This document shows, piece by piece, positions 26,233 through 34,394 of a stretch of 64,000 nt of DNA. Source of the DNA: Pararhodobacter aggregans (GTDB taxonomy: Bacteria > Pseudomonadota > Alphaproteobacteria > Rhodobacterales > Rhodobacteraceae); the NCBI RefSeq assembly GCF_003075525.1, contig NZ_QDDR01000002.1, positions 62,001 to 126,000 on the forward strand, read 5' to 3'. The position numbers and the translations under genes are program-made. Position 1 is the stretch's first letter. Every line of letters starts with the position of its first letter. The notes beneath the pieces were generated by a model. That model searched no databases, was not told the DNA's origin, and saw only the letters and a list, made by a program, of their open reading frames with translations.

Positions 26233-27511
26233 TTTCCACCGCTCCGTTTTCGTAGACAGCCCAGGTCTGGATGCCGTTGTTGTGGTAGACCGAGTTCAAC
26301 CCGCGGATCTCGCGCAGCGCGTCCTTGGTGGGCTGGACATAGCCCGTGTCATCGGTCGCGCGCGATTGCAGCAGCATCGGCGAGCCGTCCCAGTCGATTT
26401 CGAGATAGAAGCGCGAGAGGGCGTATTTGCCGCCCTGCGTGCCGATCCGCGCCTCCTGCCAGTTGACGCCACCGTCGAGCGAGACATCAACGCGGGTGAC
26501 GGCGCCGCGACCCGACCACGCAAGGCCGGTGATGACGAGCGGCCCGGTGCCATGGGTGATGGGTTTCTGCGGCGAGGGCGAGGTGATGACCGATTTCGCG
26601 TCCATCGCCCAGGTCCATTTCCGGGCCCGGCCATCGGGCATGAGGTCGGTGTATTTCGAGGTCTCCTCGCGGGCCTCGACCGCCGAATGGGTGACGCCGA
26701 TGCGGCGCAGCCATTTGACCCACATGTTGCCTTCCCAGCCCGGCACGACCAGCCGCACGGGATAGCCATGCTCCTTGCGCAGCGCCTCGCCGTTGGCGGT
26801 CAGGGCCACCAGCACGTCGTCCATCGCCTTCTCGATCGGCATGGAGCGGCCGTTGGACGAGGCATCGGCGCCCTCGACATAGATCCACTGGCCCTCGGGC
26901 TGGACGCCCGCTTCCTCCAGCAGCACGCGCAGCGGGATGCCGGAATATTCCATGTTGTGGATCATGCCATGGGTGAATTGCGCGCCGTTCAGCTGCGCGC
27001 CGCCCCATTCCATGCCCGAGTTCGCCGCGCATTCGCAGAAATAGACGTGGTTTTCGCGCGGGAAGCGTTGCAGGTCTTCCCAGGTGAAGACCAGCGGCCG
27101 GTCCACGAGGCCGGTAATCATCAGCCGGTAATCGTCTTTGCTGAGTTCGATGGCGCCCGAATGGTGCCGCTCGAAGGCGCAGCCGGCCGGGGTGATCGTG
27201 CCGTCCAGCGCGTGGATCGGCGTGAAGTTGATCGAGCTGATCGGATCGGCGGTCAGCCACGACACGGTGCGGCGCACCACGTCGCCCTCGAAGCGGATCG
27301 GCAGGCCGTAAGGCGTGGCGTCCACGCCCTCGCCGGTGGCCGAGGCCCAGTCCTGCACGTCGGTAATCAGCGGATCGGGGGTTTCCTGCGCGGCGGCGGC
27401 CCCGCCCAGCGCGGCCCCGCCAGCGGCGAGACTGGCCGTGCGCAGGAAGCCGCGGCGGCTGACGTCGATTCCGGCGCCTTCAAGCGCGTCGTCGTCGGTC
27501 CTGTCGGTCAT
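26213..27511 (-). CDS. soxC: Sulfane dehydrogenase molybdopterin subunit SoxC
   Basis: 432 residues. A Tat signal with the twin Arg at 19-20 (SRRGFLRTA) indicates folded export with its cofactor. It belongs to the sulfite oxidase fold: the molybdenum-ligating Cys is probably Cys161 in YFCECAANSGMEW. The dimerisation domain makes up the C-terminal third (TRVDVSLDGGVNW). SoxCD removes six electrons from the SoxY-bound sulfane sulfur. It follows soxB by 22 bases and overlaps soxD. Confidence 0.95.
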   Translation of the reverse strand: MTDRTDDDALEGAGIDVSRRGFLRTASLAAGGAALGGAAAAQETPDPLITDVQDWASATGEGVDATPYGLPIRFEGDVVRRTVSWLTADPISSINFTPIHALDGTITPAGCAFERHHSGAIELSKDDYRLMITGLVDRPLVFTWEDLQRFPRENHVYFCECAANSGMEWGGAQLNGAQFTHGMIHNMEYSGIPLRVLLEEAGVQPEGQWIYVEGADASSNGRSMPIEKAMDDVLVALTANGEALRKEHGYPVRLVVPGWEGNMWVKWLRRIGVTHSAVEAREETSKYTDLMPDGRARKWTWAMDAKSVITSPSPQKPITHGTGPLVITGLAWSGRGAVTRVDVSLDGGVNWQEARIGTQGGKYALSRFYLEIDWDGSPMLLQSRATDDTGYVQPTKDALREIRGLNSVYHNNGIQTWAVYENGAVENVEVGS

Positions 27512-27533
27512 GACGCTTGCTCCTTCGTTCGGA

Positions 27534-29231
27534 TTACTGGCCGGTGACCGTGACCGACCCGGTGGGTTCGGCGCTGACGGTCCCGAGTTTGCGGATATGG
27601 GCTTCCACCACGTCCCAGATCATCGGCCCCTCGGTCCCCTCATTGACCGAGGCCCAGCCGCCGACCGTGTAGCTGCGCGCGGGGTCCAGCGCCTCGCCGG
27701 TCCTGAGCAGCGTGAGGCCGGTGATCCGCTCGCCGATGGGCTTGGAGATGTCGATGGCATAGCCAAGGCCCCCCAGCCGCACCATGTCGCCGCCCTGCTG
27801 GTAATAGGGGTCGGTGTTGAACAGGTTGTCGGCCACGTCTTCCAGGATCGTGTGGATGAATTCGCCGGTCATTTCCGTGCGATAGACTTGCCCGTAGGTC
27901 ATCGAGGTGACGTTGTGGATGTCCTCGCGGGTGATCTCCTGACCCGGCATGATGCTGGCGCCCCAGCGCACGCCCGGGGACATGGCGATCTCGGTGTCGC
28001 GCTCGCTCATCACCGCGTCGCAGATCAGGTTGTCCCAGGTCCCGGCGAAATTGCCGCGCCGGTAGAGCAGGCTTTCCGAGGTTCCGACGACCTCCTCCAT
28101 CTGGTCCTTGTAGGGCGCGCGCTCGGCCTCGATGGCGGCGGCCATCTCGGCATCGGGCGCGATCACGTCCGAGAAGATCGGGATCAGCTTGTGGCGGAAG
28201 CCCATCATGCGGCCGTCGCGCACATCCAGATCCAGACGGGTCACGAACTTGCCGTGGCTGCCCGAGGCAATGAGCAGCGTTTCGCCCACCAGCACGGGCT
28301 CGGGCAGTGCGTCATGCGTATGGCCGGTCAGGATCACGTCGATGCCATTGACCCGGCCCGCCATCTTGCGGTCCACGTCGAAACCGTTGTGCGACAGCAC
28401 CACGACCACATCGGCCCCCTCGGCGCGGACCTCGTCCACCATCTCCTGCATGCGCTCGTCGCGGATGCCGAAGCTGAATTCGGGGAACATCCAGCGCGGG
28501 TTGGCGATGGGGGTATAGGGGAAGGCCTGACCGATCACCGCGACCTTGACGCCGCCCCGGTCGAAGAAGGTGTAAGACGGGATATCCTCGTAGGGTTCGT
28601 CCCATTCCGCGTCAAAGATGTTCTGGCCGAGGAAGGGGAAGTTGAGCTGCCCCATCAGCTCCATCACCCTCTCGGTGCCGAAGGTCCATTCCCAATGCGA
28701 GGTCATCGCCTCGGTGCCGAGCAGGTTCATCAGATTGACCATGTCCTGACCCCGGCTGAGGTACGAGGACATCGACCCGTGCCAGGTGTCGCCGCCATCC
28801 AGCAGGATCGCGTCCGAACGGTCGGCGCGGATCGCCTTGACCACGGTCGCGATGCGGTCGAGGCCGCCCATCTTGCCGTATTCACGGCCCAGCGCGGTGA
28901 AATCCTGATAGGTCAGCGCATAGGCATCGCGCGACCCGGGGGTCAGGTTATAGAGGTTCAGGAAGTCCTGGCCCGTGACATGCGGCGGCAGGCCCCGCAC
29001 GTCGCCGACGCCGAAGTTGAACTCGGGCTCGCGGAACCAGATCGGCTTGAGCTGCGCGTGGATGTCGGTGACATGGATCAGCGACACATTGCCGAAAGTG
29101 TCGAAACGCAGCAGGTCATCCTGGGTCAGGGATTGCTGCGCGGCCACTTTCGACCAATTGCCAAAGCCGGAAGCGCCGTAGAGGGCGGACGCAGCCACCG
29201 AGGCTTGCAGGAACTCGCGCCGGGAAATCAT
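27534..29231 (-). CDS. soxB: Thiosulfohydrolase SoxB
   Basis: 565 residues, starting MISRREFLQAS with a Tat signal (SRREFL). It is a dimanganese metallophosphatase-like protein of the 5'-nucleotidase family: HVTDIHAQLKP, LLDGGDTWHGS, LSHNGFD and TGHTHDALPEP carry the metal ligands. SoxB hydrolyses the terminal sulfone from SoxY-Cys-S-sulfonate, releasing sulfate, in the periplasm. The length agrees with known SoxB. An upstream in-frame ATG exists but would precede the signal by 19 unrelated residues. A 159-base gap with a hairpin separates it from soxA. Confidence 0.97.
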   Translation of the reverse strand: MISRREFLQASVAASALYGASGFGNWSKVAAQQSLTQDDLLRFDTFGNVSLIHVTDIHAQLKPIWFREPEFNFGVGDVRGLPPHVTGQDFLNLYNLTPGSRDAYALTYQDFTALGREYGKMGGLDRIATVVKAIRADRSDAILLDGGDTWHGSMSSYLSRGQDMVNLMNLLGTEAMTSHWEWTFGTERVMELMGQLNFPFLGQNIFDAEWDEPYEDIPSYTFFDRGGVKVAVIGQAFPYTPIANPRWMFPEFSFGIRDERMQEMVDEVRAEGADVVVVLSHNGFDVDRKMAGRVNGIDVILTGHTHDALPEPVLVGETLLIASGSHGKFVTRLDLDVRDGRMMGFRHKLIPIFSDVIAPDAEMAAAIEAERAPYKDQMEEVVGTSESLLYRRGNFAGTWDNLICDAVMSERDTEIAMSPGVRWGASIMPGQEITREDIHNVTSMTYGQVYRTEMTGEFIHTILEDVADNLFNTDPYYQQGGDMVRLGGLGYAIDISKPIGERITGLTLLRTGEALDPARSYTVGGWASVNEGTEGPMIWDVVEAHIRKLGTVSAEPTGSVTVTGQ

Positions 29232-29313
29232 AGGGATGCTCCTTGGAAGCGGTCGGAGAAGGGGCATGCCGGGAGGAATGCATGCCAACCTTCATAGAGT
29301 TGAATATAGATGG

Positions 29314-29333
29314 GCGACCGGAAATCCGGTCGC
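29314..29333. other. Hairpin in the soxA-soxB intercistronic gap
   Basis: GCGACCGGA at 29314-29322 and TCCGGTCGC at 29325-29333 form a perfect 9-bp inverted repeat (7 bp if a 6-base loop is allowed). No T-run follows in the direction of sox transcription, so it is more likely an RNA-processing or stability element than a terminator. Confidence 0.55.
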
Positions 29334-29390
29334 TCAACCGGCAGGGAGGAGGGGAGGGGGACGCGACAGGCGCGCCCCCCGGCCAGGAGG

Positions 29391-30260
29391 TTACGGACGA
29401 ACCGAAACACCTTCGACGCCCAGCCCGATGCCGCGCGAGGCGACATAAAGCTCGAGCGCGCGGAACTCGTCCGAACCTTCGGCGAAGGTCTCGGCGCGGG
29501 TGTCGCGGATGCAGCCCCGGAAGCGGTTGTGGACCGAGACGATGCCCGCGTTCTTCAGCCGGTAGGTCGGGAAGCCCGAGATCTGGCCCTGGCTGAGGTG
29601 GTCGGCGCGGATCATCTGCCCCGTGCTGTCCTCGTGGCAATTGGCGCAGCTCAGTTCCAGCTGGCCGTAGCGGGTGTAGTACATCTCGCGGCCCTGCTCC
29701 CAATAGGGGGCGGCGGGACCGTCGATCTGCACCGCAACCGGCATGCCGCGCGATTGCAGCGACAGGAACGAGGTCATCGAGGTCATCTCGTCACCCGACC
29801 AGCGCCAGGCTTCGGCGCCCATGCGTTCGGTCCGGCAATTGTTGACGTAGTTCTCCATCGACCACAGCACGCCGTCTTCGTTGACATGCGGCATCATCGC
29901 CCGCACGCCGCGCATGCTTTCCTCGGCGTCGCCGTGGCAATCCTGGCAGGACTGGCCCGCGGTGCCGTCGACGGTGGTCCACAGTTCGGCCCCCGCCTCG
30001 ACCGCGATCATCGCCGGGTTCTCGAAATCATCCATCTCCATGGCCCGCGTGTCTTCGCTGCGGAACAGCCAGCCCGAATAGCGCTCGGGCAGGTTGGGGG
30101 TGATGATGTCGTCGCTCGGGGCGCGGGTCACGATGTGCAATTCGCCGTCGATGACCAGATCCGCCGTAAGGTCGGGATCGGCCAGGGCCGCGCCGCTCCA
30201 CAGCGCGGCCACGCAGGCCGAGGCCAGCGCCAGCGATCTTGCAGGCTTCAGGTGCTGCAT
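29391..30260 (-). CDS. soxA: SoxA, diheme cytochrome c subunit of SoxAX
   Basis: 289 residues, signal peptide to about residue 27 (SGAALA). Haem sites are CQDCH (105-109) and CANCH (205-209). The active-site cysteine is Cys250 in RFRGCIRD, at the place of the persulfide-ligated haem Cys of known SoxA, with Cys142 as another conserved Cys. SoxAX joins thiosulfate to the SoxY cysteine as a thiocysteine S-sulfonate, the first step of the pathway. It is 35 bases downstream of soxZ. Confidence 0.96.
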   Translation of the reverse strand: MQHLKPARSLALASACVAALWSGAALADPDLTADLVIDGELHIVTRAPSDDIITPNLPERYSGWLFRSEDTRAMEMDDFENPAMIAVEAGAELWTTVDGTAGQSCQDCHGDAEESMRGVRAMMPHVNEDGVLWSMENYVNNCRTERMGAEAWRWSGDEMTSMTSFLSLQSRGMPVAVQIDGPAAPYWEQGREMYYTRYGQLELSCANCHEDSTGQMIRADHLSQGQISGFPTYRLKNAGIVSVHNRFRGCIRDTRAETFAEGSDEFRALELYVASRGIGLGVEGVSVRP

Positions 30261-30295
30261 AATGTCTCCTCCCAGACTTCTGTTGCGCCGAATGC

Positions 30296-30622
30296 TCAGC
30301 TCACTTCAAAGGCTTCGGTCGCGGTGTAGACTTCGCCGTTGTCATCGTACCAGGTGAAGACGAACTCGCCGGATTCGGGCACCACGGCCTCGAATTCCAT
30401 GTAGGGGTTCGCCGAGATGGCGGGTTCCATCGCCACGTCGATCACCATCACCCCGTTGAATTCACAGGTGAAGCGGTTGATGATCTGGCGCGGGATCGTC
30501 TCGCCGGCCGAATTGCGGCGCTGGCCGGTTTCCATGTCGTGGTTGATCAGCGTCTTGACGGTGATCGAATCCCCGGCCGAGGCCGAGCGGGGAAGGCGGA
30601 TGCGGGGTCTGACGTCGGTCAT
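30296..30622 (-). CDS. soxZ: Sulfur carrier partner SoxZ
   Basis: 108 residues, no signal peptide (exported as a complex with SoxY through the Tat signal of SoxY). It is an immunoglobulin-like fold protein with the family motifs VRPRIRLPRSASAGDSITVKTLI and GEFVFTWYDDNGEVYTA. SoxZ dimerises with SoxY and forms the scaffold on which thiosulfate is oxidised. The length matches known SoxZ (about 109). Confidence 0.96.
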   Translation of the reverse strand: MTDVRPRIRLPRSASAGDSITVKTLINHDMETGQRRNSAGETIPRQIINRFTCEFNGVMVIDVAMEPAISANPYMEFEAVVPESGEFVFTWYDDNGEVYTATEAFEVS

Positions 30623-30664
30623 GATGTGCTCCTGATAAGGTCGGTGGGGCGGATCCGAGAGGGA

Positions 30665-31081
30665 TCAGCCGCCGCAGCCGCCAATGGTGACCTTCACTTC
30701 GACGCGGGTCGTCTTGAAGGTGCCGTCCGCCATCTTGGCGATCGCGACCACGTCCTGGGTGCGGCCCAGACGGATGCGCGTGGCGATCATCGGCGCGCCC
30801 GAACCGGGGCCGAAGGTGAACCTGCCCAGACCGGGGGTCGGGTTGCCGGTGGCCACGAGCACGATCTCGGTCGCGCCCTCGGCCGAAACCGAGACAGGCA
30901 CGGTGTTGCCGTTCTCGGCGATCTCGGGGGCGGTGATGGTCACGCCGCCCTCTTCCATGGCCGCGCCGCCGGTATAGGCGGTGATCCAGTCCTCAACGGC
31001 GTCGGCGAAGGCGGTGGCCGGCAGCAGGGCCACGGCCGAGGCGCCCAGACCGATCGCGAAGGTGTCGCGTCTTGTCAGCAT
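30665..31081 (-). CDS. soxY: Sulfur carrier protein SoxY
   Basis: 138 residues. Tat-type signal (LTRRDTFAIGLGAS) followed by the carrier domain. The C-terminus is the conserved swinging arm ending GGCGG, with the sulfur-binding Cys136. All intermediates of thiosulfate oxidation are carried on this cysteine. It has 40- and 42-base spacing to soxX and soxZ. Confidence 0.97.
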   Translation of the reverse strand: MLTRRDTFAIGLGASAVALLPATAFADAVEDWITAYTGGAAMEEGGVTITAPEIAENGNTVPVSVSAEGATEIVLVATGNPTPGLGRFTFGPGSGAPMIATRIRLGRTQDVVAIAKMADGTFKTTRVEVKVTIGGCGG

Positions 31082-31121
31082 GGGGATACTCCTTTTCGAA
31101 AGGGGGACGGGGCCGACCGGA

Positions 31122-31601
31122 TCACTCGGTCAGCGTCATGAGATAGGCCAGCGTGTCCTCGATCTGCTGCGCGGTCAGCAGCGGGCCGAAGGTCGCCGGA
31201 TCGGCGGCGCGGCCGGTGAAGGCATCGCCCGGGCGGATGAAACCGTCGACGCGGTAGAAGGACGGCATCCGCGTGTCGGGGAACATGTGCTTGGCATCGA
31301 CGATGATGCCGCGCAGCTCGGCCTCGGACCAGCGGCTGCCCACGCCGTCCAGCGCCGGGCCGATATTGCCCTGGAACTGCACGTCGGGCAGGGCGGTGAA
31401 TTCGTGGCAGGCGACGCAATTGCCCTGCGCGCGGCTCGAGACGACGGCAACGCCGGCTTCGGCATTGCCGGGGGCGCCGGTCAGCGATTCGGGGATCTGG
31501 ACGTCGTCGACCCAGACCACATCCGCCGGCGCGGTCTCGGCATAGGCAGTTCCGGCCAGCACGAGGGCGGCGACGAGCCCGGTCACAGCGTTCAGCTTCA
31601 T
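31122..31601 (-). CDS. soxX: SoxX, monoheme cytochrome c subunit of SoxAX
   Basis: 159 residues, signal peptide MKLNAVTGLVAALVLAGTAYA, one haem site CVACH (62-66) and a likely axial Met112 in RMPSF. It passes electrons from the SoxA thiosulfate-binding haem to the electron transport chain. AGGGAGG just upstream sets this start over one six codons earlier. The gene begins a second sox transcription block: about 210 gene-free bases with an AT-rich pocket lie upstream. Confidence 0.95.
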   Translation of the reverse strand: MKLNAVTGLVAALVLAGTAYAETAPADVVWVDDVQIPESLTGAPGNAEAGVAVVSSRAQGNCVACHEFTALPDVQFQGNIGPALDGVGSRWSEAELRGIIVDAKHMFPDTRMPSFYRVDGFIRPGDAFTGRAADPATFGPLLTAQQIEDTLAYLMTLTE

Positions 31602-31695
31602 GGATGTCCTCCCTGACATTCAGCAGATGGCGTTGCGCTCTCCCAAACGCATCACGGGCTCATCGTAGACGATGGCGTACCGTGAGAGCAACAGG

Positions 31696-31735
31696 AAATT
31701 CATTTATCTGCATATAGTGAAAAATTATCGAAAGC
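31696..31735 (-). promoter_or_regulatory. AT-rich putative promoter/SoxR operator region of soxX
   Basis: In the 211-base soxW-soxX gap, a short very AT-rich pocket (TTCATTTATCTGCATATAGT and following A-run) contrasts with GC-rich flanks and has weak TTCA...TGAA symmetry. In Paracoccus pantotrophus SoxR is known to bind the soxW-soxX gap. The match here is positional only. Confidence 0.4.
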
Positions 31736-31812
31736 GACCCCGCGCGAGGCTGCGAGGAGTGCGCGCCAAGGGTCTGGCGCGCCGGGTTTTTTCATTTCTG
31801 CGGCGCAGCGTG

Positions 31813-32409
31813 TCAATTGCCGCCGAGGTTGCGTGCGACGTAATGCTGGAAATGCTCGTCGCCCTCATAGCCTTTCTCCAGCACCCAACGCAGCATGAGC
31901 CGGGTGGTTCCCCGCTCGAAGGCGCCGGGCATCATCATGACCGCATTCTGCGCCGCTGTCCCCGATTCGGGAACCGTGTCGGGCATGAACAGCATGGTGG
32001 GCGTGAAGACCACGTTCCAGCGCACCATCATGTCGCGCTCGTCCCGTTCGGTCCCGTCGAAATCGGTCACCGGGATATTGCCGAAGAGGTTCATCTGCAC
32101 GACGAAGAAATCCTCGCGCAGCATGCGGTTGATCTCGTCGTCGATATAGACCGTCTCGTGCATGCGGGTGCAGTAGATGCAGCCGCGCTGCTCGACCATG
32201 ATGAGCATCCGCTTGCCCAGGGCATTGGCCTCGGTCAGGTCGTCGCGCATGTCGCGGAAGGTCTCGACGATCCAGTCGGGCTTGTGCAGCCCATCCTCGC
32301 CCAGGGGCGGCACGGGTTGGTCGGCGCGGGCCCTGCCGGGGCGCAGCAGGGCAGGGGCGGCCAGGCCCAAAGCGAGGCCGGTGGTTATCAGGCGGCGTCT
32401 GTTGGTCAT
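31813..32409 (-). CDS. soxW: Periplasmic thioredoxin-like protein SoxW
   Basis: 198 residues, N-terminal export signal (NRRRLITTGLALGLAAPALL), thioredoxin fold with active-site CIYC at 77-80 and cis-Pro in VVFTPTMLF. SoxV reduces SoxW by moving electrons across the membrane; this pair supplies thiols for sulfur oxidation and for cytochrome maturation. The gene lies 16 bases after soxV. Confidence 0.9.
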   Translation of the reverse strand: MTNRRRLITTGLALGLAAPALLRPGRARADQPVPPLGEDGLHKPDWIVETFRDMRDDLTEANALGKRMLIMVEQRGCIYCTRMHETVYIDDEINRMLREDFFVVQMNLFGNIPVTDFDGTERDERDMMVRWNVVFTPTMLFMPDTVPESGTAAQNAVMMMPGAFERGTTRLMLRWVLEKGYEGDEHFQHYVARNLGGN

Positions 32410-32425
32410 GCGTTCCTCCCTCGGG

Positions 32426-33163
32426 TCATCCGATCGTGGCGAGCCAGGGCATCGTCTCGATCATCCATTGCGCGATATAGTTCAGGCTGTTGGTGGCGAT
32501 CAGCAGGGCGAAGACGATCAGCATGACGCCCATCACCTTCTCCACATATTGCAGCTTGTCGCGGTGGCGGCCGACCCAGCCCAGGAAGGGCCGGGCGAAA
32601 AGCGCGGCGATGACGAAGGGCAGGGTCATGGCCAGCCCGTAGACCGCCAGCAAGAGCGTGCCGCGCACCAGATCTCCCATGCCCGAGGCGATCATCAGGA
32701 TCGCCGCCAGCGCCGGGCCCACGCAGGGCGTCCAGCCGAAGCCGAAGGCCAGACCCATGACATAGCTGCCCAGGATGGACTGCGGGGAGCCCGCGTTCTC
32801 GATCCGCGCCTGGCGGTAGAGGAAGCCGATCTTCACCACGCCCAGGAAATGCAGGCCGAAAACCAGCAGCACCGCCGCCGCCACCCAGCGCAGCCAGTCC
32901 TTCCACTGGATGAAGGCCTGACCCAGCGCCGTGGCCCCCAGCCCCAGCAGCATGAAGATCGAGGTCACGCCCAGCGCGAAGGCGATGGAGGACAGCACCA
33001 GCCGCCGCTGCGCCCCGGGCGCGAGCCCTTGGTCCGAGCGCAGCTCGGCCATCGAGAGGCCCGCCATGTAGCACAGATAGAAGGGCACCATGGGCAGGAT
33101 GCAGGGGGACAGGAACGACAGGATCCCGGCCAGCGCCGCCCCGCCGAAGGAGATATCGAACAT
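32426..33163 (-). CDS. soxV: CcdA-family thiol-disulfide transporter SoxV
   Basis: 245 residues with six membrane segments. The conserved redox cysteines are Cys21 in LSPCILPMVP and Cys147 in GWTPCVGP, the pair that defines the CcdA/DsbD family. It transfers electrons from cytoplasmic thioredoxin to SoxW/SoxS. It is divergent from soxS with about 180 bases between the two starts. It begins MFDISFGG; longer frames have no support. Confidence 0.95.
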   Translation of the reverse strand: MFDISFGGAALAGILSFLSPCILPMVPFYLCYMAGLSMAELRSDQGLAPGAQRRLVLSSIAFALGVTSIFMLLGLGATALGQAFIQWKDWLRWVAAAVLLVFGLHFLGVVKIGFLYRQARIENAGSPQSILGSYVMGLAFGFGWTPCVGPALAAILMIASGMGDLVRGTLLLAVYGLAMTLPFVIAALFARPFLGWVGRHRDKLQYVEKVMGVMLIVFALLIATNSLNYIAQWMIETMPWLATIG

Positions 33164-33240
33164 GAGACGCGCCCCTCCCAAGGCGCCGCCGGACGCGGCG
33201 CACAAGCGTCCTGCGCTGGGCCTTGTTCCGACGGTCTGAA

Positions 33241-33270
33241 AACATTACAATGTTCATATGTTATTTTGGA
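33241..33270. promoter_or_regulatory. Candidate SoxR operator between soxV and soxS
   Basis: AACATT-AC-AATGTT (33241-33254) is a perfect 6-bp palindrome inside an AT-rich island (to about 33266, with TTCATATGTTATTTT). It lies between the divergent starts, 78 bases from soxV and 91 from soxS. AT-rich palindromes are normal targets of ArsR-family repressors. In Paracoccus the SoxR protein binds the soxS-soxV gap. Confidence 0.5.
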
Positions 33271-33344
33271 CCCGTCAACCGGATTCGTGCACGCGTGCAG
33301 TTTCTCTGGTAGGATGGAATCGCCCTCGGGGCGAGGAGGATACC

Positions 33345-33761
33345 ATGGCTGTCACCCTTCCGATTCGACTGCGCCGGCTGCTCGGCGGTGCCGCGCTGGC
33401 CGCGGTTGCGATGGTGTCGGCTACGCTGGTGACGGCCGGATCCGCCGCGGCGCAGGAGCTGAGGCTGCTGATGATCGAACAGGTCGGCTGCGTCTATTGC
33501 GCGGCCTTCAACCGCGACATCGCCCCCGCCTACGAGGTCTCGCCCGAGGGGCAGGCCGCGCCGCTGATCCGCGCCGATCTGCGCGGCCCGCTGCCCGAGG
33601 GGGTGACGCTGGCCTCGCGTCCTTTCGTCACGCCCACCTTCATCCTGCTCGGGCCCGACGGGGTGGAAGTGGGCCGCCTGACCGGCTTTCCGGGGCAGGA
33701 TTTCTTCTGGCCCTATGTCAACGAGATGATCGACCGCGCCCGCACCCAGCCCAACGGCTGA
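33345..33761 (+). CDS. soxS: Periplasmic thioredoxin SoxS
   Basis: 138 residues. The signal peptide is long, ending near residue 37 (AGSAAAQ), then a small thioredoxin-like domain with redox motif CVYC at 49-52 and cis-Pro in FVTPTFILL. A strong GAGGAGGA site (33333-33340) sets the ATG. SoxS reactivates SoxYZ and takes part in regulation in Paracoccus pantotrophus. It is divergent from soxV. Confidence 0.93.
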   Translation: MAVTLPIRLRRLLGGAALAAVAMVSATLVTAGSAAAQELRLLMIEQVGCVYCAAFNRDIAPAYEVSPEGQAAPLIRADLRGPLPEGVTLASRPFVTPTFILLGPDGVEVGRLTGFPGQDFFWPYVNEMIDRARTQPNG

Positions 33762-33884
33762 CGGGGGCGGACGAAGGTCGCATTCCCGCCTTGCCGCGCT
33801 CGATTCCCCTGTCACGGCATGCTAGGGTCGCCGCGACGATGGAAGAGGGCTGTCGCCGCCTGAGGCGGGGCAGGGTGGGACCAT

Positions 33885-34277
33885 ATGGCGCCAGACGGGC
33901 GAAACGCCGATCACGAAGAGACCGCGCGTGCCGAGCGCCCGGCGATGGCGCGCCCGGTCGAGCGCAGCTGCGCCCCCGCCGCCTCGCCCGAGGCGATGGC
34001 GCTGGAGGCGCGTCAGGCGGCCGATTTCCTCAAGGCGATGGGGCATGAGGGGCGTCTGCTGATGCTCTATCACCTCTGCGAACGCGACCATACCGTCACC
34101 GAACTGGAACAGCTCATCATGTCGCGGCAGGCGGCGGTCAGCCAGCAGCTGGCCCGGCTCAGGCATGAAAAGCTGGTCACGACGCGGCGGGACGGCAACC
34201 AGATCATCTATTCGCTGGCCGACAACCGGGTGCGCGAGATGGTGATGGTGATCCAGCGGCTGTTCCGCCTGCCCTGA
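33885..34277 (+). CDS. soxR: ArsR-family transcriptional repressor SoxR
   Basis: 130 residues, a winged helix-turn-helix protein; the recognition region includes SRQAAVSQQLARLRHEKLV. Cys residues are only Cys29 (N-terminal extension) and Cys65 in LYHLCERD. In sulfide/persulfide-sensing relatives (SqrR, BigR) the helix-2 Cys pairs with a Cys about 66 residues later. Here the protein ends at residue 130 (QRLFRLP), so that second Cys is absent. The gene follows soxS on the same strand and precedes soxT, as in soxSRT arrangements. It is expected to repress both arms when no sulfur donor is present. Confidence 0.9.
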   Translation: MAPDGRNADHEETARAERPAMARPVERSCAPAASPEAMALEARQAADFLKAMGHEGRLLMLYHLCERDHTVTELEQLIMSRQAAVSQQLARLRHEKLVTTRRDGNQIIYSLADNRVREMVMVIQRLFRLP

Positions 34278-34345
34278 GGGGCGGGCGCCGGGGCCGAGGC
34301 GGGAGCTGGGGCCGGAGCCGGGGCCTGATCCAGATCAAAGCCTTC

Positions 34346-34370
34346 ATTCCGATATAGCAATATGTACCGG
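34346..34370 (+). promoter_or_regulatory. AT-rich element upstream of soxT, possible operator or promoter
   Basis: TTCATTCCGATATAGCAATA and following TGTA. It stands out in composition and shares TTCA and ATATG-type blocks with the AT-rich pockets before soxX and soxS, about 30 bases before soxT. Similarity judged by eye only. Confidence 0.3.
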
Positions 34371-34394
34371 GCAGCTTGACCCGGAGGATCGCGC

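Noticed and set aside
33258..33344. 29-codon N-terminal extension of soxS
   Set aside because: It would put unrelated residues before a signal peptide; the strong GAGGAGGA site points to 33345.
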